Part shown: positions 1 through 5,513 of the stretch, one piece after another
How the letters are laid out: every line of letters starts with the position of its first letter
Numbering within the stretch: the first letter of the stretch is position 1
Assembly: GCA_002015125.1 (NCBI GenBank)
Contig: MUYB01000044.1
Coordinates: forward strand, 1 to 5,916
Source: [Haemophilus] felis
GTDB taxonomy: Bacteria > Pseudomonadota > Gammaproteobacteria > Enterobacterales > Pasteurellaceae
Direction of reading: 5' to 3'
Length of the DNA: 5,916 bases
Made by a program: the position numbers and the translations under genes
The notes under the pieces: generated by a model
What the model was told of the DNA's origin: nothing
Seen by the model: only the letters and a program-made list of their open reading frames with translations
The model's database searches: none

Positions 1-20
1 AAGGGCGGTGGAGAATAATT
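1..20 (+). repeat. VENN-seam direct repeat, copy 1
   Basis: The first 20 bases are identical to 1331-1350, and their inner 15 bases (5-19) recur at 5901-5915. In frame they encode R-A-V-E-N-N, with VENN at 8-19. In CdiA/TpsA proteins VENN divides the conserved body from the variable toxin, so the matching DNA is a natural crossover point. The repeat probably extends left beyond the window. The two copies diverge straight after base 20/1350. Confidence 0.85.
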
Positions 21-895
21 ATTTAAAAAAACAGAACTCCTTAGAGTTTGAAAGAGAAATGGTTGAATGTAAGAAAAGGGGAGGAGACTGTTCCAATATT
101 ATTCAAAAATATATAGAAGTCAGTAATCGTAATTTTATTGAACTAGGTCTTGATAAATGTCAAGGTGGGGGAGTGTCTTGTGTTGCTAGAGAAGAAATAG
201 TTGAGGCTGAGACAAATATTGCTTTAGTTAAATATGATTCTAATGGTAGGGTTTATTTGGGGAGAGCATTACAGGATGATGAAACAATTAATATTGTGAA
301 ATATTTAAATGGTAGTGATCTAACTTTCTTAAAAAATAATATTACAACATCAGATAGAGTGTTAGCTATTGTCATGGATCCTGTTAGTTGGCCATTTGCG
401 ATATTTGGAGCAAGAAATTTGATTCAAAATAATACTAAATCAAATTTACTTAGCTCAGGGATTGCAGTAGCAACGAATGCTGGATTTCAGTATTCAAATT
501 CAGGAAAGGTTGAATTTAGAGATCTAGTTTCAGCTGGTTTAGTTAGCCATATTTCTGCTGGTAAGAATTTTTCATCTACTGCAAATTGGAATACCATCGG
601 AGGATATTATTCTGCGAAAGTAAAAGGAGAATCTCCGTATGAGAGTGCATTGCTATCTAGAGTTGCAGCTCAAGGTGGATATGCGGTAGGAAAACTAGGG
701 GAAAATAGTTTACAGCCAGTTTTTAATCCATATAGAAATAATTATGGGGATAGAGCTTGGAAGGAACTGGGTATGGGAATTAGTAAATCTATCCCACCAA
801 ATAATATTCCTAGCAGTGTCGGATCAATATCTGGTTCTAATACCTCAGAAGGAATTAACTTGCTATTAAATATGAATAAAGAGGAGCAGAAATGA
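2..895 (+). CDS. Orphan CdiA/TpsA C-terminal toxin module 1 (VENN-CT), 5' partial
   Basis: The frame is open from the left edge and passes through VENN (8-19). The GTG at 8 is the Val of VENN and probably not a true start. Numbering from that Val, residues 1-75 resemble a post-VENN entry region: NNYL follows the usual VENN linker, and four cysteines form two CX6C pairs (C21/C28 and C51/C58). Residues 118-135 are a hydrophobic stretch with a WPF motif. Residues 150-295 are rich in Gly, Ser, Asn and aromatics, with an AGK motif at 184-186, an NPYRN motif at 240-244 and a GMGISK motif at 255-260. I see no nuclease, deaminase or protease motif. The stop overlaps the downstream membrane protein gene by ATGA, the usual toxin-immunity arrangement. 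By family logic this part would be delivered into neighbouring cells when fused to a complete TpsA. Alone it lacks signal peptide, TPS domain and pretoxin, so it is either a silent cassette or the 3' end of a gene starting outside the window. The exact toxin activity is not recognised. Confidence 0.8.
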   Translation, partial: RAVENNYLKKQNSLEFEREMVECKKRGGDCSNIIQKYIEVSNRNFIELGLDKCQGGGVSCVAREEIVEAETNIALVKYDSNGRVYLGRALQDDETINIVKYLNGSDLTFLKNNITTSDRVLAIVMDPVSWPFAIFGARNLIQNNTKSNLLSSGIAVATNAGFQYSNSGKVEFRDLVSAGLVSHISAGKNFSSTANWNTIGGYYSAKVKGESPYESALLSRVAAQGGYAVGKLGENSLQPVFNPYRNNYGDRAWKELGMGISKSIPPNNIPSSVGSISGSNTSEGINLLLNMNKEEQK

Positions 896-1152
896 TTATT
901 CTCCGATTTATTTTATGGGCGCTAAATAAACATTTTATTTTTCTTATGCAAATAACGTTAATTTTAACAATTGCCTTCATATTACAATGGTTTTTTTGGG
1001 GAGTGGTCTTGCAATTGATGTCTAATCAAAATGTGAATTGGCTCTTATTAAAAGGATACTTAGGTGGAATAATAGGATGTATTATAGGAGGAGGGGGGAT
1101 TGCTATATTTATTGAATTAATAACCTTAATTTATTATAAAACTAAGAAATAA
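892..1152 (+). CDS. Probable immunity protein 1, small two-helix inner-membrane protein
   Basis: This gene encodes 86 residues. The ATG at 892 overlaps the toxin stop by ATGA, and a clear Shine-Dalgarno GAGGAG lies at 881-886, so start and coupling are well supported. Two membrane segments are visible: about residues 14-42 (Phe, Leu, Ile and Trp rich) and about 55-81, the second containing an unusual glycine cluster (GGIIGCIIGGGG at 58-69). A short polar loop with SNQN joins them, and the protein ends YYKTKK. Position, size and membrane topology match CdiI-type immunity proteins that protect against membrane-active toxins; E. coli EC93 CdiI is of similar size and also membrane-bound. I do not recognise a named family. 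The role as antidote to the preceding toxin is inferred from context. Confidence 0.75.
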   Translation: MIILRFILWALNKHFIFLMQITLILTIAFILQWFFWGVVLQLMSNQNVNWLLLKGYLGGIIGCIIGGGGIAIFIELITLIYYKTKK

Positions 1153-1174
1153 ATAATTTTATTGAGTAAGTTAG

Positions 1175-1337
1175 CTTTCATTGTATCGATATCGGGTAAA
1201 AGAACAGCAAGAATTATTAGAAAATTCTATAAATACGTTTGCAGATTTTATTCCAGTGATTGGGATGTAAAAGGAATTATTGAAGCAGATTTACATCCCA
1301 ATCTGCTGCTATTGGTGCGGATATTGGCAGAAGGGCG
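1175..1337 (+). pseudogene. Decayed pretoxin segment preceding the second VENN
   Basis: No intact frame crosses this stretch, but its three + frames join into one plausible pretoxin sequence. Frame A (1175-1263, after a TAG at 1172-1174) gives ELLENSINTFADFIPVIG. Frame B (1264-1293) continues DVKGIIEADL. Frame C (1299-1337) gives SQSAAIGADIGRRA and runs into VENN. The frame moves by minus one at each step, as expected from two separate 1-base deletions: one near the GGG at 1262-1264, where GGGG would restore VIGDVKG, and one near 1291-1298, where one more A would restore ADLTSQ. F-I-P-V-I-G-D-V-K-G resembles the PGVGD-type motif of pretoxin domains that precede polymorphic toxin ends. It appears to be the conserved flank carried along when module 2 was displaced from a tpsA gene. 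The rest of the gap, 1153-1174, shows nothing recognisable. Confidence 0.6.
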
Positions 1338-1350
1338 GTGGAGAATAATT
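1331..1350 (+). repeat. VENN-seam direct repeat, copy 2
   Basis: This is identical over 20 bases to 1-20 and encodes R-A-V-E-N-N ahead of module 2. Upstream it is attached to the decayed pretoxin; downstream the sequence turns at once into a different toxin. It is the expected scar of homologous recombination at the conserved/variable boundary. Confidence 0.85.
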
Positions 1351-2036
1351 TCTTTGATGTGGTTGTGAATAATCCTCAAGTGGATTGGTTTGCAAAAGGA
1401 GAGGGGGAAAATAGACTCAAAAAGGTTAATGATGACACTATAAATCAATTGAAACAAGAATATCCCATAGCTTATGCTGTGATGGAAAATGGTGTTGTGA
1501 TAGCTACTGAAACAGGTAAGGTCATTTTAGTTGCAAGAGAAGCTGTGATTGAAGTTGCACCGTTTCTTTTAACTGGAGGTGGTGCTATTTCAATAAGCCC
1601 TGCATTATGGGGGCAATTGACTAAATTTGCTGTAACTCACCCTAAATTAACTGAAGCAGTTATTTCAGGGACAGTATCAACGGCATATGATATAAAAAAT
1701 GGAGAAGCCAGTTTAGAAAAAACTGGTATGAATTATGTCATGGGAAGAATCAATGCAGGGAAAACAGTTCCTCAGCAGTTAGCAATAGGTTTAATTTCCA
1801 CAGCAATTGAAGAGACTAATAACAAAGAAAATACAAATAAGGATATTGCCATTAAACTTGTCTCTGAGCCTGTAGGAACTATTGGATCTGTTATAACAGA
1901 TAAATCTTTGTCTAAAGTTGGTGCAGGAAGTTTAACGAAACAAGTTTTGTCAAATGTGGCTTCGCAAGAAGTTAAAGAAAAATTCAAAGAAAAATCTGAA
2001 AAGATGGACAAGAAGATGAATAGGGAAAGCAAATGA
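1338..2036 (+). CDS. Orphan CdiA/TpsA C-terminal toxin module 2 (VENN-CT)
   Basis: The frame begins with VENN; the GTG is its Val and is probably not a true initiation codon. The frame is open back only to 1284, after a TGA at 1281-1283, so the module is cut off from any secretion domain. It is 232 residues long. Residues 1-45 are a polar linker without the cysteine pairs of module 1. Residues 53-95 are hydrophobic and glycine-rich (about 69-92 could span or insert in a membrane). Residues 107-142 contain a Tyr, then Gly122 followed after 17 residues by AGK (140-142), the same spacing as in module 1. The C-terminus is a lysine-rich amphipathic tail. There is no visible nuclease motif. The stop overlaps the next gene by ATGA. 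By context it is the toxic end of a contact-dependent inhibition effector, with a membrane target suggested by its partner. It may be unexpressed here; I see no convincing start or Shine-Dalgarno. Confidence 0.75.
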   Translation: MENNFFDVVVNNPQVDWFAKGEGENRLKKVNDDTINQLKQEYPIAYAVMENGVVIATETGKVILVAREAVIEVAPFLLTGGGAISISPALWGQLTKFAVTHPKLTEAVISGTVSTAYDIKNGEASLEKTGMNYVMGRINAGKTVPQQLAIGLISTAIEETNNKENTNKDIAIKLVSEPVGTIGSVITDKSLSKVGAGSLTKQVLSNVASQEVKEKFKEKSEKMDKKMNRESK

Positions 2037-2269
2037 GAAAGTTTATTTATTTCTTTTTAGCCTTTATAGCTCTTTATGTAACTATACTTTCAGGAACATT
2101 GTTTGCTGCAATTCTTTTTTATAAAGAAAATGGCGATTTTATATTAACCTCAGAAGAGTTTTTATCTCCAATAAAACCTGCTATTTATGGATTAATTATT
2201 CAGATTTTCGTAGCTAAGTTATTGCCCTCGAAAAATAAAGGGGGTAAAAATGACATTAAGAAAAGATAG
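2033..2269 (+). CDS. Probable immunity protein 2, small two-helix inner-membrane protein
   Basis: This gene encodes 78 residues. The ATG at 2033 overlaps the toxin 2 stop by ATGA, with a modest Shine-Dalgarno AGGGA at 2022-2026. Helix 1 spans about residues 4-28, after MRK. A polar stretch (YKENGDF, then TSEE) follows, helix 2 spans about 46-63, and the protein ends in a basic tail (SKNKGGKNDIKKR). Positive charges at both ends suggest both termini face the cytoplasm. Size and layout repeat those of the first immunity gene, although the sequences are not obviously similar. That fits specific cognate pairs. The last 20 bases overlap the start of the next gene. The protective role is inferred from position. 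Confidence 0.72.
   Translation: MRKFIYFFLAFIALYVTILSGTLFAAILFYKENGDFILTSEEFLSPIKPAIYGLIIQIFVAKLLPSKNKGGKNDIKKR
2237..2244 (+). promoter_or_regulatory. Strong ribosome binding site for the module 3 toxin fragment
   Basis: AAAGGGGG ends 5 bases before the ATG at 2250. It lies inside the end of the preceding immunity gene, so the two genes would be translationally coupled. It supports 2250 as a usable start although the product lacks the normal toxin N-terminus. Confidence 0.6.
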
Positions 2270-2576
2270 AACTTATAACCTTTATGATTTATTACAAGCT
2301 GAATTCTCAACGATATTAACTCGAAACAAATCTTTAGGACAACAGGCAAGTATTAATGAGATGTTATCGACATTAAATACGGAAAACTCTAGTGATTATG
2401 GGTGGAATGCGTTGGGGGCTGTTTCAGGAACTATAGCTGGATCGTCTGCATCAAATTATAAATTTGGAAATAAATATGCGGACTATTTCTTTAAGCCTAT
2501 TTTATCCAACTATATGGGAGAATATTTTGGCGATTCAGACAGAATAAAAGAATTTTTTAAAAATAGAGGAAGATAA
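2250..2576 (+). CDS. Module 3: truncated toxin C-terminus lacking VENN
   Basis: This gene encodes 108 residues from an ATG with a good Shine-Dalgarno, overlapping the previous gene by 20 bases. There is no VENN, pretoxin, signal peptide or obvious membrane helix. Residues 1-48 are polar. Residues 49-75 hold a glycine/serine/alanine stretch (WNALGAVSGTIAGSSAS), followed by an aromatic region (KYADYFFKP) and a charged end (DRIKEFFKNRGR). The composition and the position directly before another small membrane-protein gene suggest the 3' end of a third CdiA-CT toxin whose 5' part was lost when module 2 was inserted or by deletion. It could instead be an independent small protein. With a usable start it may be translated, but as a tail without entry or secretion parts it is unlikely to be delivered. 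No specific activity is recognised. Confidence 0.55.
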   Translation: MTLRKDRTYNLYDLLQAEFSTILTRNKSLGQQASINEMLSTLNTENSSDYGWNALGAVSGTIAGSSASNYKFGNKYADYFFKPILSNYMGEYFGDSDRIKEFFKNRGR

Positions 2577-2578
2577 TC

Positions 2579-2889
2579 ATGAGAATAAATAAATTTTGGT
2601 TATCTAGATTATTTTTATATATACATATTTATTTAATTTTATTATGTCGAGATATTCTTTTTTCTATTTATATATATTTTAAAAAAATATTTTTTATTGG
2701 GATAATGTCGCTTTTAAAGAGGCTTTTGTTGCCTCGTTAATCTTTTTTATCCCTATTTTATTCATTCAATTTCTTTTTTATAAATACGGAAAAGGTTCCA
2801 AATATGATAAAGAAAAAAGACTAAAAGAAAAACTCACCTATAAAATCATTAATGAGCGTTATAGAGAAAAAAAGAGAGAAAAAGATTAG
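2579..2889 (+). pseudogene. Frameshifted immunity gene 3 (membrane protein)
   Basis: The ATG at 2579 lies 2 bases after the previous stop, with Shine-Dalgarno AGAGGA at 2565-2570. That frame encodes 53 residues and stops at 2738-2740. A second + frame, open from 2683 to the TAG at 2887-2889, carries a convincing continuation: YWDNVAFKEA, a strong membrane segment (FVASLIFFIPILFIQFLFY), then a lysine-rich tail. Adding one base in the A7 run (2681-2687) or the T6 run (2690-2695) fuses the two into about 103 residues with an N-terminal hydrophobic region, a second helix and a basic cytoplasmic tail, like the other two immunity proteins but longer. The break is either a true loss of function, tolerable because the toxin is also truncated, or a slippery tract that switches on and off, or a base-calling error in a homopolymer. 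Confidence 0.7.
2681..2695 (+). other. A7/T6 homopolymer site of the frameshift
   Basis: Seven A bases (2681-2687), then TA and six T bases (2690-2695, the first two runs separated by T-A). Both runs sit exactly where the immunity 3 frame breaks. A +1 change in either restores a continuous frame (FKKNIFYWDN or FKKIFFYWDN). Runs of this length are moderate for slipped-strand phase variation. Confidence 0.5.
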
Positions 2890-2952
2890 TGTTCTATAAA
2901 AGCCCAATATTATTGTTGGTTTTTTGATGATGAGATGATCTTTTATAGAACA
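2890..2952. repeat. 13-base perfect inverted repeat enclosing a 37-base loop
   Basis: The left arm TGTTCTATAAAAG (2890-2902) is the exact reverse complement of the right arm at 2940-2952. The pair begins one base after the immunity 3 stop codon and ends 26 bases before the tpsA-like ATG. Short ATTA sequences flank it (2885-2888 and 2953-2956), which could be a target duplication but are too short and A/T-rich to trust. It may be an outer stem of a terminator, a small hairpin-type mobile remnant, or the boundary of the cassette array. No transposase is present. Confidence 0.6.
2904..2925 (+). terminator. Possible weak rho-independent terminator
   Basis: A short stem CCAAT (2904-2908) pairs with GTTGG (2915-2919), with one G-T pair and a 6-base loop, and is followed at once by six T bases (2920-2925). 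The stem is short. It sits just after the last gene of the toxin-immunity run and inside the larger inverted repeat, which is a sensible place to end that transcript. Confidence 0.4.
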
Positions 2953-2966
2953 ATTAATATAAACCC

Positions 2967-2975
2967 ACCGCACTT
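2967..2975 (-). other. DNA uptake signal sequence (Haemophilus type), copy 1
   Basis: ACCGCACTT is the exact complement of the 9-base Haemophilus uptake signal AAGTGCGGT. It lies just upstream of the tpsA-like ATG, at the junction between the cassette array and the tpsA remnant. These signals mark DNA preferred for natural transformation in this group. Confidence 0.7.
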
Positions 2976-2978
2976 AAT

Positions 2979-5426
2979 ATGCTTAATCACAAAACGCCAT
3001 TTAGTTTTCTGCATTTCAGCCTGATGTTTGCACTCGGATTAGCTTATTTCCCTGCACTGGCTCAGGATAAAGATATTTACCTTCAAGGCAAAAACATTGC
3101 GTTAAAAGCTGCAACTGAAACCCAGATAAAAGAACATCAATCCGCGTTGAAGTCTGCCAGCATGGGAATAGGTATGACTTACAAACCCAAAGCCACCTTT
3201 AAACAAGCCTATGGAGAACAGGAAGGACAAGGCTCTGCGGGAAGTGCGGTAGGAAAAGTGATTACTGCAGGCGAGGCATTAGATAAAACCTCTCATAAAG
3301 TTACACAACAATTTGCGCCTTATGTAAGTGCTAAGGCAAGTCAATCGACACATCAGGAACAACATAACAATGCCGTAGTCAGTCAGCTAAACGCTGGAGG
3401 TAAGCTCAGTCTTATTGCAACCGAAGGCAATCTCAGTACAGAAGGTGCTTTACTTTCCGCCAAAGAGGATGGCACGCTTTGGGCGAAACAGGATATTGAT
3501 TTAGGTGTTGCGTTAAGCACTCAATCACAAAGCGCAAAAGGTACTCGCATAGGATTTGATTTTGATGCTAGTCGCCGTCCAACCGATGTGGTGGGTAAAT
3601 ATCTTGGTAAAGAGCAGGGAGAAGGTGAAAGTGAAAAACAACATGCCAGTGTACTTTCATTTGGTGGTAAAGGCTCAATAACCGCTAAAGAAGGCAACTT
3701 AACCTTGCTTGGTAGCCAAGTTGTGGCAAATGATAATGTAAGTTTAAGTGCGGGTAAAAATATCCGTTTAGCTACATCGGTTGATAGCATAGCGCAAGGG
3801 GATAGCAATACTTTCCATGGTATGGGCGAAGCGGTTGTTTCAGAGACAGAGCGTTTTTCAGGTTATAACCGCAAACTTGGCAATCAAGAAGGCAAACAAA
3901 CCACTCACACAGGCGCAAGCATTGCGAGCTTAAAGAACAACGTTGATATTTATGCAGGGAAAGACTTGCACCAAACAAGCGCGCAAGTTTTAGCCAAAAA
4001 TCATATTAATATCAGTGCGGAGAATGTTATTGCAGATACAGCCTATAACAGCACATCACACAACAGTCATCAAAGTGATTTAAAAGTGGGCATGTTTGCT
4101 CGGGTGATTTCGCCGATTATTGACTTAGTAAACAGCGTGGAAAAAAGTGTTAAAGACAAAGAGGCAAGTGATAGAGTAAAAGCCGCTCAGCTAATGGGCT
4201 TAGCAACACAAGGATATAACCTCAACCATGCTTTAAATCATGATGATAAAGCGGTGTTATTCCGTGCGGAGGTGGGGTTTGGCGTTGCCCATTCTCGTCA
4301 ACGACAAAGTAGCGAAAATCAAGAAAGTATTGGTAATCAACTGAATGCCAAAGAGATTAATGTAGAAGCTCGCCATGGTAACTTGATGGCGATGCAAACG
4401 GATTTCAGCGCTAGAGATGAAAAAGGTGAGCGAATAGTAGGGAGTCATATCAACCTCAGCGCAACAGAAAACATCGAACTTTACGCAGGAAAAAGTCATT
4501 ACAGACAACAAGGCAAAAACCAAAGTTATGGAACGGAGGTGGGTACTGCCTTTAGTGTGGGGGCAAAAACAGGTTGGTCATTCTATGCCAAAGAAGGGTT
4601 TAGCAAAGGCAAACAAACGAGTGAGGGCAAAACCTATCACAACAGCCATCTTGACACCGAAACCCTCCACCTCGAAAGCGGTGGCGACACCACTTTAACA
4701 GGCACCACTGCTAAAGCCAATACTATCAATGCCGACATCAAAGGCAATCTCACTATCGAAAGCTTACAAGACGAACACAAACAGAAGAACAACCAAATTG
4801 GGCTAGGAACCAAGGTTGAGTTTGGTTTTGGTAGCGCGTGGGAGTTTAGTGGCAATGCCAATGCAAGCACTGGCAAAGCAACTGGAAAACAGGTGAATGA
4901 ACAGGCAGGATTATTTGCTGAGGAAGGCGGTTATCACATTAACGCCGATAATGTACATCTTGAAGGTGGCGCAATAGCGAGCACCAATCCAAACAACAGC
5001 GAGCTAACAACGAATAAACTCACGTTTGAAAATATCAACAACAACGCAAACTATGGTGCTACTAGTGGCGCTATCTCGGGAGGTTATTCACAATCAGGTA
5101 CCAGTGTAAACCCAAGTTTACCTATGCACGAACAGGGAGAGGATAGCACCGCAACCAAAGCCACATTAACAGAAGGCAAAATCACCCTAAACAAAGATAG
5201 CCAACCGACAGAAACCACCGCAGCGGCATTAGGGATTAACACAGACCTTAGCCAAGCGAATAAACAGGTGGAACAGCCGAAGGATGTTAATCAGCTATTA
5301 AAAAAGCAGAAAATGATTACTGAAGCGGTAGGACATATTGCAACAGCCGCAACGAATTTTAGTCATAGACAGGCTAAAGATTTAGAGGAGGAAGCAAAAG
5401 AGGCTGAAAAAGCAGGTGACTATTAA
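2979..5426 (+). CDS. Internally deleted TpsA/FhaB-like haemagglutinin (signal peptide + FHA-2 region), ended by premature TAA
   Basis: This encodes 815 residues, far shorter than the usual 2000-3000 or more of TpsA/CdiA proteins. Residues 1-28 look like a Sec signal peptide: LNHK, a hydrophobic core to Y23, then PALA before Gln29. The sequence then enters haemagglutinin repeats at once (DIYLQGKNIALKAATE at 31-46). The TPS secretion domain and the FHA-1 repeats are missing. Residues about 30-640 carry repeated beta-helix strands of the filamentous haemagglutinin type, with motifs such as GGKLSLIATEGNL, LSAGKNIRL, VDIYAGKDL and IELYAGKSH. NEQAGLFAEEGGYHI at 640-654, followed by LEGGAIAST, is the conserved end of the FHA-2 region. 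Residues about 725-785 (TLTEGKITL through INTDLSQAN to MITEAVGHI) match the periplasmic segment before the pretoxin. The stop at 5424-5426 interrupts an otherwise open frame. The ATG at 2979 has no Shine-Dalgarno, and the frame is open only back to 2958. Without a TPS domain it cannot be recognised by a TpsB/CdiB pore, so it is probably a pseudogene or recombination donor. Confidence 0.8.
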   Translation: MLNHKTPFSFLHFSLMFALGLAYFPALAQDKDIYLQGKNIALKAATETQIKEHQSALKSASMGIGMTYKPKATFKQAYGEQEGQGSAGSAVGKVITAGEALDKTSHKVTQQFAPYVSAKASQSTHQEQHNNAVVSQLNAGGKLSLIATEGNLSTEGALLSAKEDGTLWAKQDIDLGVALSTQSQSAKGTRIGFDFDASRRPTDVVGKYLGKEQGEGESEKQHASVLSFGGKGSITAKEGNLTLLGSQVVANDNVSLSAGKNIRLATSVDSIAQGDSNTFHGMGEAVVSETERFSGYNRKLGNQEGKQTTHTGASIASLKNNVDIYAGKDLHQTSAQVLAKNHINISAENVIADTAYNSTSHNSHQSDLKVGMFARVISPIIDLVNSVEKSVKDKEASDRVKAAQLMGLATQGYNLNHALNHDDKAVLFRAEVGFGVAHSRQRQSSENQESIGNQLNAKEINVEARHGNLMAMQTDFSARDEKGERIVGSHINLSATENIELYAGKSHYRQQGKNQSYGTEVGTAFSVGAKTGWSFYAKEGFSKGKQTSEGKTYHNSHLDTETLHLESGGDTTLTGTTAKANTINADIKGNLTIESLQDEHKQKNNQIGLGTKVEFGFGSAWEFSGNANASTGKATGKQVNEQAGLFAEEGGYHINADNVHLEGGAIASTNPNNSELTTNKLTFENINNNANYGATSGAISGGYSQSGTSVNPSLPMHEQGEDSTATKATLTEGKITLNKDSQPTETTAAALGINTDLSQANKQVEQPKDVNQLLKKQKMITEAVGHIATAATNFSHRQAKDLEEEAKEAEKAGDY
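3242..3250 (+). other. DNA uptake signal sequence (Haemophilus type), copy 2
   Basis: AAGTGCGGT is an exact match to the 9-base core, followed by AGGAAAA, which broadly fits the A/T-rich downstream extension. It is inside the tpsA-like gene and encodes part of SAVGK. Confidence 0.75.
5424..5426 (+). other. In-frame premature stop (TAA) in the tpsA-like frame
   Basis: TAA follows GAC-TAT and is followed by ACA-GCA-AAA. The same frame then stays open for 163 codons to the window edge and reads as normal pretoxin. A single substitution (CAA or AAA to TAA, giving DYQTAKAKR or DYKTAKAKR) would explain it. No length change is needed, which argues against a frameshift. Confidence 0.8.
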
Positions 5427-5504
5427 ACAGCAAAAGCCAAACGAGAAGAAGCGAAAAGCTGGGAAACAGGGGGTAAAAACAAGCGTAAAGTTGACGCAAT
5501 TACA

Positions 5505-5513
5505 ACCGCACTT
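5505..5513 (-). other. DNA uptake signal sequence (Haemophilus type), copy 3
   Basis: ACCGCACTT is an exact complement of AAGTGCGGT. It lies in the pretoxin coding region (encoding TTALS), about 400 bases before the right-hand VENN seam. Confidence 0.7.

Noticed and set aside
1162..1190. Possible promoter TTGAGT (1162-1167) with TATCGA (1184-1189)
   Set aside because: The spacer is 16 bases and both boxes are poor matches. In A/T-rich DNA such pairs are expected by chance, and no start codon follows at a useful distance.
1162..1368. 68-codon + frame starting with TTG
   Set aside because: It is a composite of the decayed pretoxin (its middle reads DVKGIIEADL) and then runs out of frame through VENN and toxin 2. 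It has no Shine-Dalgarno, so it is not a gene of its own.
2924..2960. Possible promoter for the tpsA-like gene (TTGATG with TATAGA or TAATAT)
   Set aside because: Spacing is wrong (15 or 25 bases), one box lies in the inverted repeat, and the following ATG has no Shine-Dalgarno.
1248..4876. Several open frames on the minus strand (1248-1457, 1772-2032, 3521-3808, 3772-3978, 4257-4523, 4637-4876)
   Set aside because: All lie opposite convincing + strand coding sequence, have low-quality compositions and no ribosome binding sites or recognisable domains.
3066..5060. Haemagglutinin repeats considered as a DNA-level tandem repeat
   Set aside because: The repeats are protein-level beta-helix motifs that differ strongly in DNA. 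No tandem DNA unit is visible.
5424..5426. Programmed read-through or recoding at the TAA
   Set aside because: There is no supporting signal: the stop is the strong TAA followed by A, with no obvious hairpin or conserved read-through context. A point mutation is simpler.
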